A program made the translations under genes and the position numbers. This document shows, piece by piece, positions 25,574 to 34,102 of a stretch of 64,000 nt of DNA. The DNA comes from Methylibium sp965279545. GTDB lineage: Bacteria > Pseudomonadota > Gammaproteobacteria > Burkholderiales > Burkholderiaceae_C. Positions within the stretch are counted from its first letter, which is position 1; each line of letters starts with the position of its first letter. The notes below the pieces were generated by a model that was not told the origin of the DNA, ran no database searches, and saw only the letters and a program-made list of their open reading frames with translations. The stretch covers positions 1,860,001 to 1,924,000 of the forward strand of contig NZ_OZ257250.1 in assembly GCF_965279545.1 (NCBI RefSeq), read 5' to 3'.

Positions 25574-26933
25574 TCTTCACCTCGCCGCTTTCCTGCACCA
25601 GCCAGCTCTGCACGGAGTTGTTGTGATAGATCGACCGCGTGCCCCGTACCGCACGCAGTTGCTTGCCGGTGGGCTGCACGTAGCCGGTGTCGTCCATCGC
25701 GCGGCTCTGGATCAGCGCCGGCTTGCCGTCCCATACCCAGTCGAGGTTGAAGCGCGTCAGGCACTTGCTCAGCACCGGCGTCTCGAGGCGTGCGCTGCGC
25801 CAGTTGCGGCCCCCGTCGACCGACACGTCCACCCGCCTCACCTTGCCGCGCCCCGACCAGGCCAGGCCGCTGATGTTGTAGAAGCCCTTGTCCAGCAGCA
25901 CCTGCCCGCCGGACGGCGTGGTGACCACGCTCTTGCATTCCTGCGTGCTCGAATACTGGCGGTGCAGGCCGCCCGGCATCAGGTCGACGTAGTGGATCAC
26001 CTCGTCCTTGGTGCCGTAGGGCTGGTCGCCCACCTCGATGCGGCGCAGGTACTTGACCCAGCTGACGCCTTGCACGCCCGGCACGACCAGCCGCAGCGGG
26101 TAGCCGTTTTCGGGGCGCAGCATCTCGCCGTTCTGGCCGTAGGCGACGATGACCTCACCGCTTTCGATGAGCTCCATCGGCACGGTGCGCGTCATCGACG
26201 AGCCGTCCGCCCCTTCGGCCAGCACGTAGCGCCCGCGCCTGTAGTCCACGCCGGCCATGTCGAGCAGGATCTTCAGCGGCACGCCCGTGAACTCGCTGCA
26301 ACTGAGCATGCCGTGCGTGTACTGGCAGGTGGGCACGGCCACGTTGCCCCACTCCATGCCGGTGTTGGCGCCGCACTCGATGAAGTGAAAGCGGCTCACG
26401 GTCGGCAGGCGCATCAGTTCGTCCATGGTGAAGACCATGGGCTTCTTCAGGATCTTGTCGTCCGAGCCGTTGACCATCAGCCGGTGTTTGGACGGGTCGA
26501 TGTCCCACCAGCCCTGGTGATGGCGCTCGAAGTGCAGGCCGCTCGGCGTCACGATACCGAACAGCGACTGCAGCGGCGCGAACGAGACCGACGCCTGCGT
26601 GGTCTGCGTCAGCCCCGGACTCGGCCGGCGCTGAACGTTGGTCTCGAATTTGGACGGCTTGCCGTAGCCGTCGGTCACCACTGCCTGGCCGAGGCCGCGC
26701 GAATGTGCCGGCAACTCGAGGATGTCGGGGTCCCCGCCATCGGCCGCGACGGGATTGGACTGAGCCGCCACCAGCGGCGCGGCCACCGCCGCACCCGCGG
26801 CGGCGAATGCCTTGCGGATGAAATCGCGCCGCCCGGACTTGGCCTCGGCGAACACCTGCCGAACGCCGGGGGCGTCGAGAAAGTTCTCCGGCGCCTTGAG
26901 CAATCGGCCGGAATATCGGGGCTCGGAATCCAA
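25557..26933 (-). CDS. soxC: Sulfane dehydrogenase molybdenum subunit SoxC
   Basis: I start this 458-residue protein at TTG (LDSEPRYSG), which lies 7 bases after AGGAG. An ATG-led frame extends to 27029 but has no such site and adds unrelated sequence. The Tat motif GRRDFIRKAFAAAG follows at about residue 28. The molybdopterin cysteine is in FIECGANTGMEWGN, and the sulfite-oxidase-like fold continues with GVQGVSWVKYLRRIEVGDQPYG and a C-terminal dimer domain. SoxC with SoxD oxidises the sulfane sulfur on SoxY, so this organism has complete Sox. Confidence 0.94.
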   Translation of the reverse strand: MDSEPRYSGRLLKAPENFLDAPGVRQVFAEAKSGRRDFIRKAFAAAGAAVAAPLVAAQSNPVAADGGDPDILELPAHSRGLGQAVVTDGYGKPSKFETNVQRRPSPGLTQTTQASVSFAPLQSLFGIVTPSGLHFERHHQGWWDIDPSKHRLMVNGSDDKILKKPMVFTMDELMRLPTVSRFHFIECGANTGMEWGNVAVPTCQYTHGMLSCSEFTGVPLKILLDMAGVDYRRGRYVLAEGADGSSMTRTVPMELIESGEVIVAYGQNGEMLRPENGYPLRLVVPGVQGVSWVKYLRRIEVGDQPYGTKDEVIHYVDLMPGGLHRQYSSTQECKSVVTTPSGGQVLLDKGFYNISGLAWSGRGKVRRVDVSVDGGRNWRSARLETPVLSKCLTRFNLDWVWDGKPALIQSRAMDDTGYVQPTGKQLRAVRGTRSIYHNNSVQSWLVQESGEVKNVQLS

Positions 26934-27186
26934 GAGGGTCTCCTGTCGAACTGCCGTGGCGCTGTCGCACGCCCGGTTCGGGGTGTCGCAGCGCCGAACG
27001 GCATTGAATCTATTTATGCGGCTAGACAAATATAAGCATTCTGCGATGCATAGAAGCTACGGACAAACCCGCAATGCGGAGCGAACGTCTTGGCCTCGCG
27101 TACGCGGCCCCGTCGACCTGGGGCATCATCGTCAGCCGATCCGGCCCACGTTGCCAGCCGTTCTCCACCGAACCCGAAGACATGTC
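26934..27186. promoter_or_regulatory. Divergent soxC / yedE control region
   Basis: The segment at 27004-27055 is clearly AT-richer than the rest. On the plus strand TTGAAT at 27004 is followed about 18 bp later by AAATAT, a candidate promoter toward yedE. An inverted TATTT/AAATA pair lies in the same stretch and could bind a regulator. Confidence 0.35.
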
Positions 27187-28308
27187 ATGGCCCTTCCCCT
27201 GAGCCCCTATGCCGCCGCGCAAACGGTCCTCTGGGGCGGCCTCATGGTCGGCGTGGCACTGGGTGCCGTGGCGCAGGCCACGCGCTTTTGCACCATGGGC
27301 GCGCTGGCCGACTGGTTCACCTACGGCGGCACGGCGCGGCTGATGATGTGGATCCTGGCGGTGGCCGTCGCCGCGACCTGCACCCTGAGCCTGATCGGCA
27401 TGGAGTGGCTGGATGCGACCCGCACGGTGGCCTGGAGCGACCGCTTCCTTTGGCTTTCCTACCTGGCCGGGGGCGCGTTGTTCGGCTACGGCATGGTCCT
27501 CACCTCCGGTTGCCCGCAGCGCAGCCTGGTGAAGGCGGGGGCCGGCAGCCTGAAGTCGTGGGTGACCCTGATCGTGGCCGCGATCGCGGCGCAGATGACG
27601 CTGCGCGGCGTGCTGGCCGAGCCCCGAGTTCGCGTCCTGGATGCCGCAGGCATCCAGCTCGCGCATCCACAAGACCTCGGGTCGATGTTGTCGCCGCTCA
27701 TCGGTGCGCCGCCGGCCGCCTTGCGCTGGGCGGTGCTCGCGCTCGTGCTGGCGTCGGCCGTGGTGCTTCTGTGGCGCGCCCGTGCGGGCATGGAGCGCAG
27801 CCACTGGATCGGCGGCGTGCTGGTCGGACTGCTGGTGCCGGTGGCCTGGGCACTCACCGGACATCTCGGCTTCATCCCCGAACACCCCGACACGCTCGAG
27901 GCTGCCTGGCTGGGAACCTACTCCCACCGTCCCGAAGCGCTGACCTTCGCCGCGCCGATCGCTCACAGCCTGGACCTGCTGACGCTCTGGTCGGACCGCA
28001 ACAACGCGGCAAGCTTCGGCGTGACGGTCACCCTGGGCGTGCTGCTGGGCAGCGCCGCCTCCGCCGTGATCCGCAAGGAGTTTCACATCGAGTCGTTCCG
28101 CAACGCCGAAGACATGGGCAACCATCTTCTCGGCGGCCTGCTGATGGGCTTCGGCGGCGTGACCGCGATGGGCTGCTCCATCGGCCAGGGCATCAGCGGC
28201 CTTTCGCTGCTGTCGGCGGGTTCTTGTCTCGCGGTGGCGGGGATCGTGAGCGGCGCCTGGCTGGCCCTGCGCGTCCAGACCTGGCGGCTCGACCGCAACG
28301 CCGCCTGA
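27187..28308 (+). CDS. YeeE/YedE-family transporter (TsuA-like)
   Basis: 373 residues from MALPLSPYAAAQTVLWGG. About nine membrane segments and three conserved Cys motifs are present: ATRFCTMGALADWF, LTSGCPQRSLVKAGAGS and TAMGCSIGQGISGLS. These correspond to the pore cysteines of the thiosulfate importer TsuA. It is transcribed divergently from soxC and is a different paralogue from the one at 18.0-19.2 kb. Thiosulfate or another sulfur anion is the probable substrate. Confidence 0.88.
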   Translation: MALPLSPYAAAQTVLWGGLMVGVALGAVAQATRFCTMGALADWFTYGGTARLMMWILAVAVAATCTLSLIGMEWLDATRTVAWSDRFLWLSYLAGGALFGYGMVLTSGCPQRSLVKAGAGSLKSWVTLIVAAIAAQMTLRGVLAEPRVRVLDAAGIQLAHPQDLGSMLSPLIGAPPAALRWAVLALVLASAVVLLWRARAGMERSHWIGGVLVGLLVPVAWALTGHLGFIPEHPDTLEAAWLGTYSHRPEALTFAAPIAHSLDLLTLWSDRNNAASFGVTVTLGVLLGSAASAVIRKEFHIESFRNAEDMGNHLLGGLLMGFGGVTAMGCSIGQGISGLSLLSAGSCLAVAGIVSGAWLALRVQTWRLDRNAA

Positions 28309-28443
28309 ACCGGCCTTGCCGCCACCGCCTTGTTGCGCGAGTGTGTCGATGGGGCCGTCGTCGATACCTGTTGACGCATGACAAGGTATCACCGCTGATT
28401 CGAGCGCTCAATCAGATCGGTGTTTGGTGACAAGGAGATCTCG

Positions 28444-28596
28444 ATGCATGCCCTCAAAGACCTTTTCACGTCGGACGTCGGACTGATGAGCTTGGCGGGC
28501 ATCACTTTCATGCTCGGCATGGGTGTCTTCTTCATTCGCTACTTCCTGAAGCACATCCGTGAAGACAGTGAAGCCGCTGCCCGCTTGAAGTCCTGA
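28444..28596 (+). CDS. Single-pass membrane microprotein (DUF3149-like)
   Basis: 50 residues, from ATG with AAGGAG seven bases upstream to TGA. It has an N-terminal amphipathic start (MHALKDLFTSDVGLMS), one transmembrane helix (LAGITFMLGMGVFFIRYFL) and a charged tail (KHIREDSEAAARLKS). The pattern resembles the DUF3149 family of tiny membrane proteins. It sits 135 bp after the YedE transporter, convergent with the Rieske gene. Function is unknown. Confidence 0.7.
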   Translation: MHALKDLFTSDVGLMSLAGITFMLGMGVFFIRYFLKHIREDSEAAARLKS

Positions 28597-28613
28597 ACGA
28601 CCGCTGGTCGTTC
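28595..28613. terminator. Hairpin between convergent genes
   Basis: Perfect arms GAACGACC and GGTCGTTC enclose GCT. The hairpin overlaps the microprotein stop codon and ends six bases before the Rieske stop. It has no strong T-run and probably acts in both directions. Confidence 0.55.
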
Positions 28614-28618
28614 GTCCT

Positions 28619-29236
28619 TCAGGCCGCGCTGTCGTCGCCGATCAGGATGCGCGTGTCGCTCGCGTAGCGGTACGGCGGGATCTCGAGGTTGGTCGGTGCC
28701 GGCTTGTTCTTGAACACACGCCCTGCCCCATCGAAGGTCGAGCCGTGGCACTGGCAGAAGAAGCCGCCCGGCCAGTCGGCCGGCAGGCTCGGGTTGGCGG
28801 TACCGGCCGGCACCGCGCCGGGCGAGCAGCCCAGGTGGGTGCAGATGCCGACGGCGACAAACACTTCGGGCCTGACGGCCCGTGCCGCGTTCCTGGCATA
28901 GGCCGGCTGCTGTTCCCTGACCGATTGCGGGTCGACGAGTTGCGCGTCATGGCCCTGCAATGCGGCCAGCATCTCCGACGTGCGCCGGACGATCCAGACG
29001 GGTTTGCCGCGCCACTCCACGGTCTTGGTGCCGCCGGGCGGGATGTCGGAGAGGTCCACCTCGACCGGCCCACCCGCCGCCTTGGCGCGTTCGCTGGGCG
29101 CGAAGGTCGAGACGAACGGAACGGCCGTGGCCGCTGCGGCCGCGCAACCTGCCGCACCGGTGGCCAGCAGCCAGTAGCGGCGTTCGAGGTCACCTGGCGT
29201 GGCGCCGGGCGTGGGAAGGGGAAGGCTCTGGTCCAT
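28619..29236 (-). CDS. Stand-alone Rieske iron-sulfur protein
   Basis: 205 residues from MDQSLPLP, with AAGGAG six bases upstream. One N-terminal membrane anchor (RYWLLATGAAGCAAAAATAVPFV) precedes a Rieske domain with both cluster motifs, CTHLGC and CQCHGS, so the 2Fe-2S site and its disulfide are complete. It resembles the iron-sulfur subunit of cytochrome bc1, but no cytochrome b or c1 gene adjoins it. A sigma-54-type promoter and a palindrome shared with the persulfide operon lie upstream, suggesting a role in electron flow from sulfide/persulfide oxidation. Confidence 0.9.
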   Translation of the reverse strand: MDQSLPLPTPGATPGDLERRYWLLATGAAGCAAAAATAVPFVSTFAPSERAKAAGGPVEVDLSDIPPGGTKTVEWRGKPVWIVRRTSEMLAALQGHDAQLVDPQSVREQQPAYARNAARAVRPEVFVAVGICTHLGCSPGAVPAGTANPSLPADWPGGFFCQCHGSTFDGAGRVFKNKPAPTNLEIPPYRYASDTRILIGDDSAA

Positions 29237-29324
29237 CGTCGGCTCCTTGCCGTTGGGTATCGATTCGATCAGCGACGAGCCGGCGCAACAGGCGGCGCTC
29301 ATCGTGGGTCGTGTCCCTCGTCAC

Positions 29325-29341
29325 CCCAAGTTCCGTGCCAA
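29325..29341 (-). promoter_or_regulatory. Sigma-54 (-24/-12) promoter for the Rieske gene
   Basis: On the minus strand it reads TGGCACG-GAAC-TTGGG, matching the TGGCACG-N4-TTGCW consensus at all -24 positions and TTG of -12. It lies about 90 bp before the Rieske start. Confidence 0.7.
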
Positions 29342-29443
29342 TGAACGGATACCGCGAGCCACGCGCGCAAACCTCGCCGATTCCACAGGGAAGCGGCACT
29401 GCGCGACGCGGGCGAATGGACTCATGCCGAGGTCGGCCGTTGC

Positions 29444-29456
29444 TGCCAACGTGGCA
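29444..29456. promoter_or_regulatory. Palindromic upstream activator site (site 1)
   Basis: TGCCA-ACG-TGGCA is a perfect 5-bp-arm palindrome about 105 bp upstream of the Rieske sigma-54 promoter. A related imperfect site (TGTCA-AG-TGGCA) follows at 29466-29477. Nearly the same palindrome lies on the other side of fisR. Confidence 0.65.
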
Positions 29457-29560
29457 GTCGCGTCCTGTCAAGTGGCAGCCAACAGGGAGCTTCCCGCTTG
29501 CCGCGTTTGCAGCGCCGAGGCTGCGCATCGCACCGCCGGGGCCGCTGGCAACGGCCCCGA

Positions 29561-30949
29561 TCAGGCCAGGCCCGCCGCCTTGAGCCGGCGATAGAGCGTG
29601 CGTTCGCTCAAGCCCAGTTGCCGAGCCAGTTCGCGCCGTGTGCAGGTCGCGGTGGCCACCAGCCGTTTCAGTTCGGCGTCGTCGGCCTCGGCGCGGGACA
29701 ACGCCGGGCCGGCGGCAGGCGCCGTGACCGCAGGACGCGCCAGGCCGCGGTCGAACGTCTCCGGCAGGTGCTCGGCACGCACGACGCCGTCATCGGCGAA
29801 CAGCCTCGCCCGGTCGAGCACGTTGCGCAGCTCGCGGATGTTGCCCGGCCAATCGTGCGCCTGCAGCCGGGCCATCGCCTCGGGCTGCACCGACACGCGG
29901 TGCTTGGAACTGCCGCCGCGCTGCAGAAACGAATCGACCAGCAGCGGGATGTCGGCCGCTCGCTCGCGCAGCGGCGCCAGGTGGATCGGAAAGGCGCTGA
30001 TGCGGTAGTAGAGGTCTTGGCGAAATCGCCCGTCGGCCACCATCTGCTGCAAGGGCTTGTGCGTGGCCGCGACCAGCCTGAAGTTGGCCTGCTGGGTTTC
30101 GATGCTGCCCACGCGGCGAAAGCTGCCCGACTCGATCAGGCGCAGCAGCTTCACCTGCATGGCCAGCGGCACGTCGCCCATCTCGTCGAGGAACAGCGTG
30201 CCGCCTTCGGCCGTTTCGACCAGCCCCTTCTTGCGCGCGTTGGCGCCGGTGAAGGCGCCCTTCTCGTAGCCGAACAATTCGCTCTCGAACAGCGTTTCCG
30301 TGAGGCCCGAACAGTCGACCACCACGAACGGACCGCCGGCGCGCTCGCTCGCCTCGTGCACGGCGCGGGCGAACAACTCCTTGCCGGTGCCCGACTCGCC
30401 GAGCAACAACACGGGGAGCATCGAGGGCGCGACGCGCTGCACCGCCGAAAGCGCCGCGTTGAAAGCAGGCGCGCGGCCCACCAGGCCGTCGGCACTGGGC
30501 CGCGCCGAGGCGTTGCGCACGGTCACCAGTCGCTCGACATAGGCCACCACCTCGCGGCCGGCATCCAGGATGGGCCGCAGTTCCACGTCGACATGCTCCG
30601 GCCCGCGCGGCGTGTGGTGAATGTGCAGTACGCGGTCGGGTCCCTTGAGTTCGAAGGCCTTCTTCATCGGGCAGTGCTCGCCGGCCTGGTCGCACGGCAG
30701 GTCGTAGTGGTGCGAAACGCGGAAGCACTTGTGGCCGATGTAGGGCTTGTCGACCGTGCCGAACTGCCGCTGGTAAGCGGTGTTGGCGGCCAGGATGTTG
30801 TAGTCGGGATCGAGCACGATCATCGGCTGCGTCTCGTGCTCGAGGAACGAGATCAGAGCCTGGACCTGCGGCGGCGAACGCAGCACCGGTGGCTCGGCCA
30901 CAAGGCTGCCCGACGGTTCGTGACGAGGGGGCTTCGGTGAGTTCGGCAT
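29561..30949 (-). CDS. fisR: FisR-type sigma-54-dependent activator, sulfane-sulfur sensor
   Basis: 462 residues from MPNSPKPPRH. The sensor domain (residues about 25-140, PAS-like) has cysteines C75, C86 and C93. That spacing, C-x10-C-x6-C, equals that of C53/C64/C71 of Cupriavidus FisR, which senses sulfane sulfur. The AAA+ domain follows with Walker A GESGTGKE (184-191), the sigma-54 contact GAFTGA (231-236), Walker B and a Fis-type HTH at the C-terminus (TRRELARQLGLSERTLYRRL). It probably activates the two flanking sigma-54 promoters when persulfides accumulate. Confidence 0.93.
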   Translation of the reverse strand: MPNSPKPPRHEPSGSLVAEPPVLRSPPQVQALISFLEHETQPMIVLDPDYNILAANTAYQRQFGTVDKPYIGHKCFRVSHHYDLPCDQAGEHCPMKKAFELKGPDRVLHIHHTPRGPEHVDVELRPILDAGREVVAYVERLVTVRNASARPSADGLVGRAPAFNAALSAVQRVAPSMLPVLLLGESGTGKELFARAVHEASERAGGPFVVVDCSGLTETLFESELFGYEKGAFTGANARKKGLVETAEGGTLFLDEMGDVPLAMQVKLLRLIESGSFRRVGSIETQQANFRLVAATHKPLQQMVADGRFRQDLYYRISAFPIHLAPLRERAADIPLLVDSFLQRGGSSKHRVSVQPEAMARLQAHDWPGNIRELRNVLDRARLFADDGVVRAEHLPETFDRGLARPAVTAPAAGPALSRAEADDAELKRLVATATCTRRELARQLGLSERTLYRRLKAAGLA

Positions 30950-30988
30950 GGGGGCGTCGCCTGGGTTGGGGGCGATTGTGCGCCCCAC

Positions 30989-31010
30989 TGCCACATCTGC
31001 CAACGCGGCA
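30989..31010. promoter_or_regulatory. Palindromic upstream activator site (site 2)
   Basis: A half-site TGCCA at 30989 is followed by TGCCA-ACG-CGGCA at 30998-31010. The latter differs from site 1 by a single base. It lies about 120 bp upstream of the rightward sigma-54 promoter and about 50 bp upstream of the fisR start, so it may also affect fisR expression. Confidence 0.65.
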
Positions 31011-31128
31011 GTCTGGACTGCCATCCCGAGCTGCCAGGACGGGGCCCGGTCGTGGCCGCTTGACCGGTCTTCCAGAAAAACTCTTTACAGATCAATGACT
31101 TGGATTGCCGGCGCCGAATCGAACCGGG

Positions 31129-31145
31129 GTGGCACGGCTCTTGAT
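31129..31145 (+). promoter_or_regulatory. Sigma-54 (-24/-12) promoter of the persulfide operon
   Basis: It reads TGGCACG-GCTC-TTGAT, with perfect -24 bases and TTG of -12. The first gene of the rightward operon starts about 67 bp downstream. Confidence 0.75.
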
Positions 31146-31211
31146 CTATAGGCCTGCGTGACGGCGCGATTTTCACCGCCACCGCGTTCAGGACATCCAA
31201 GGAGACTCACC

Positions 31212-31406
31212 ATGCAAAAGAACGAAGGCAGCCTGGACCGCGCGCTGCGCATTGGCGCCGGCCTGCTTCTGATCGGCCTAGCCCTCGCGAAGGTCATCGG
31301 TCCCTGGGGTTACATCGGCATCGTGCCGCTGCTCACGGGTGCGCTCGGCATGTGCCCGCTGTACTCGATGCTGGGCATCGACACCTGCCCGGTCAAGCGC
31401 CGCTGA
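31212..31406 (+). CDS. DUF2892 small membrane protein (YgaP-like membrane domain)
   Basis: 64 residues, with GGAG before the ATG. It reads MQKNEGSLDRALRIGAGLLL and has two transmembrane helices (IGAGLLLIGLALAKVIG; YIGIVPLLTGALGMCPLYSML) ending at TCPVKRR. It is the DUF2892 domain, which in YgaP follows a rhodanese domain. Conserved Cys in GMCPLY and DTCP could carry sulfur. It is the first gene of the sigma-54 operon, 53 bp before the dioxygenase. Confidence 0.88.
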   Translation: MQKNEGSLDRALRIGAGLLLIGLALAKVIGPWGYIGIVPLLTGALGMCPLYSMLGIDTCPVKRR

Positions 31407-31459
31407 GGCGCCCGGCCGGGCGCCGCGTGCGCCCCATTCCCAATCGCGTGGAGACATCG

Positions 31460-32356
31460 ATGGACCACCGCAGCAACATGCAGGTCGAAGGATTCTTCGA
31501 CCCCGGCACCTGGACCGTCAGCTACATCGTCTTCGACAAGAAGACGAAGCAGTGTGCGCTGGTCGACAGCGTGCTCGACTACGACCCGAAGTCGGGCCGC
31601 ACGTCCAACACCAGTGCCGACAAGTTGATCGCCCGCGTTCGGGAACTCGGCGCGAACGTGCAGTGGATCCTGGAAACCCACGTGCACGCCGATCACCTGT
31701 CCGCCGCCCCCTATCTGAAGCAGCAGCTCGGTGGCCAGCTCGGCATCGGCCAGCACATCACGACCGTGCAAAGCGTGTTCGGCCAACTGTTCAACGCCGG
31801 CAGCGAGTTTGCACGCGACGGTCGCCAGTTCGATCATCTGTTCGCCGACGACGAGGCCTTTGCGATCGGCAGCCTGCAGGCCCGTGCCATGCACACACCT
31901 GGCCACACGCCGGCCTGCATGACCTACGTGGTGAGCGACGGCGCCGGTGTCGACACGGTCAGCGCCGCTTTCGTCGGCGACACGCTCTTCATGCCGGACT
32001 ACGGCACCGCACGCTGCGACTTCCCCGGCGGCGATGCGCGCACCCTGTACCGCTCGATCAACAAGCTGCTGAGCCTGCCGCCCGAGACGCGGCTCTACAT
32101 GTGCCACGACTACCAGCCGGGGGGCCGTGAGGTGCTCTTCGTCAGCACTGTCGCCGAAGAACGCGAGAAGAACATCCATGTGCGCAACGGCATCAGCGAA
32201 GAAGAGTTCGTCGCGATGCGCCACGCACGCGACGTGACGCTGGGCATGCCCACGCTGATCCTGCCGTCGGTGCAGGTGAACATGCGCGCCGGTCAGCTGC
32301 CCGAGCCGGAAGCCAACGGCACCCGCTACATCAAGATTCCATTGAACGCGGTCTGA
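31460..32356 (+). CDS. Persulfide dioxygenase (Blh/PDO type)
   Basis: 298 residues. Metallo-beta-lactamase motifs with ETHE1-type iron ligands are present: ETHVHADH, TPGHTPACM, GDTLFMPDYGTARCDF and CHDYQPGG. The insertion FVSTVAEEREKNIHV is typical of the PDO2/Blh group found beside SQR. It would oxidise glutathione persulfide made by the following SQR to sulfite in the cytoplasm. It belongs to a different subgroup from the rhodanese-fused enzyme at 14.7 kb. Confidence 0.93.
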   Translation: MDHRSNMQVEGFFDPGTWTVSYIVFDKKTKQCALVDSVLDYDPKSGRTSNTSADKLIARVRELGANVQWILETHVHADHLSAAPYLKQQLGGQLGIGQHITTVQSVFGQLFNAGSEFARDGRQFDHLFADDEAFAIGSLQARAMHTPGHTPACMTYVVSDGAGVDTVSAAFVGDTLFMPDYGTARCDFPGGDARTLYRSINKLLSLPPETRLYMCHDYQPGGREVLFVSTVAEEREKNIHVRNGISEEEFVAMRHARDVTLGMPTLILPSVQVNMRAGQLPEPEANGTRYIKIPLNAV

Positions 32357-32421
32357 CCGCAGTTCCACGCAGAGCCCCGGAAAAGGGGCCACGCCTCACG
32401 GTCCACCAGGAGACAAAGCCC

Positions 32422-34089
32422 ATGGACATCCGCCCCCTCACCGGCGAACTGTCGGTCGCGCCCCAGCTTGCCGCCGCCGACATGCGGGCGATCGCAGAAG
32501 CGGGCTTTCGGTCGGTGATCTGCAACCGCCCCGATGGCGAAGGATCCGATCAGCCGGTGTACGGCGAGATCGAGCGCTCGGCCACCGACCAGGGCCTGCA
32601 GGTGCGCTACCTGCCGGCCGAATCGGGCAAGGTCACCGACGAGCAAGGTGCGGCCTTCGGCGCGCTGATGGCCGAGCTGCCGAAACCGGTGCTGGCGTTC
32701 TGCCGCACCGGCATGCGCTCGACCACCATGTGGGCGCTGTCGCAAGCCGGAAGGATGTCGCTGCCACAGATCATCGAGCTGTCGTCCAAGGCAGGCTTCG
32801 ACCTCAAGGGCGTGGTGCGACGCATCGTCAACGGCGGCAAGACACCGGTCGAGGTGGCCGACGCAACGCACGAGGTGGTGATCATCGGCGGCGGTGCCGC
32901 AGGCATCTCGGTGGCGGCGAGCCTGCTGTCGCGCAGCCCGAAGCTCGACATCGCCATCATCGACCCGGCCGACATCCACTACTACCAGCCGGGCTGGACG
33001 ATGGTGGGCGCAGGCGTGTTCGATGCCGGCACCACGGCCCGCACGATGGCCTCGGTGTTGCCGCGCGGCGTGCACTGGATCAAGTCGGCAGTGGCTGCCT
33101 TCGAGCCCGAGCGCAACGCGGTCATCCTCGATGGCTGCCGCGTGGTCAAGTACAAGCAGTTGGTGGTGTGCCCCGGTCTCAAGCTCGACTGGCACGGCAT
33201 CGAAGGTCTGTCGGAGACGCTCGGGCGCAACGGCGTCACTTCCAACTACCGCTACGACCTCGCGCCCTACACCTGGCAGTTGGTTCAGCAGTTGCATCGC
33301 GGCCAGGCGCTGTTCACACAGCCGCCGATGCCGATCAAGTGCGCCGGCGCACCGCAAAAGGCGATGTACCTCTCGGCCGACCACTGGCGTCGCAGCGGTG
33401 TGCTCGAGGCCGTCGACATCCAGTTCTGCAACGCCGGCGCCGTGCTCTTCGGCGTGGCGGACTACGTGCCGGCGCTGATGGAATACGTCGAGGCCTATGG
33501 CATCGGCCTGAACTTCGGCCAGACGCTGGTGGCCGTCGATGGCCCCGCCAGGAAGGCGACGTTCAGCAAGGCCAACGCGGACGGCACGAAGGAGTTCGTC
33601 ACCCGGGAGTTCGACATGATCCACGTCGTACCACCGCAAAAAGCGCCCGATTTCATCCGCGTGAGCCCGCTGGCCGATGCGGCGGGCTGGGTCGACATCG
33701 ACCCGGCCACGATGCGCCACAAGCAGTTTGCCAATGTCTTCGCGCTCGGCGATGTCGGCAACACGCCGAACGCCAAGACTGCCGCCGCGGCACGCAAGCA
33801 GGCGCCCGTGGTGGCCCACAACGTGCTCAGCACCAGAGGCCAGACCAAGGGCGAAGCGCAGTACGACGGCTATGGCTCCTGCCCGCTGACGGTGGAGCGC
33901 GGCAAGATCGTGCTGGCCGAGTTTCTGTACGGCGGCAAGGTCGCTCCGAGTTTCCCGAAGTGGTTCATCGACGGCACCCGGCCTTCCCGCGCGGCCTGGT
34001 ACCTGAAGGAACGCATCCTGCCGCCGCTGTACTGGCAGGCCATGCTCAAGGGCCGCGAGTGGCTGGTGCAGCCCGAGATGACGACGTGA
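32422..34089 (+). CDS. DUF442 sulfurtransferase-SQR fusion protein
   Basis: 555 residues in two parts. Residues 1-110 are a DUF442 (TIGR01244-type) domain with a phosphatase/rhodanese-like Cys loop FCRTGMRS (C94). Residues 150-555 are a flavoprotein of the sulfide:quinone oxidoreductase family: FAD motif VVIIGGGAAGIS at 152, redox cysteines C250 (VVCPGLK) and C487 (GYGSCPLT), as in type II/mitochondrial SQR. It oxidises sulfide to persulfide and reduces quinone. The DUF442 part probably transfers the sulfane sulfur to glutathione. AGGAG precedes the ATG. Confidence 0.93.
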   Translation: MDIRPLTGELSVAPQLAAADMRAIAEAGFRSVICNRPDGEGSDQPVYGEIERSATDQGLQVRYLPAESGKVTDEQGAAFGALMAELPKPVLAFCRTGMRSTTMWALSQAGRMSLPQIIELSSKAGFDLKGVVRRIVNGGKTPVEVADATHEVVIIGGGAAGISVAASLLSRSPKLDIAIIDPADIHYYQPGWTMVGAGVFDAGTTARTMASVLPRGVHWIKSAVAAFEPERNAVILDGCRVVKYKQLVVCPGLKLDWHGIEGLSETLGRNGVTSNYRYDLAPYTWQLVQQLHRGQALFTQPPMPIKCAGAPQKAMYLSADHWRRSGVLEAVDIQFCNAGAVLFGVADYVPALMEYVEAYGIGLNFGQTLVAVDGPARKATFSKANADGTKEFVTREFDMIHVVPPQKAPDFIRVSPLADAAGWVDIDPATMRHKQFANVFALGDVGNTPNAKTAAAARKQAPVVAHNVLSTRGQTKGEAQYDGYGSCPLTVERGKIVLAEFLYGGKVAPSFPKWFIDGTRPSRAAWYLKERILPPLYWQAMLKGREWLVQPEMTT

Positions 34090-34102
34090 GCGGGCCCCTT
34101 TG

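Noticed and set aside
27141..27165. CACGTTGCCAG near yedE resembling the FisR palindrome
   Set aside because: Only one arm matches and no -24/-12 promoter follows within the remaining distance to the start.
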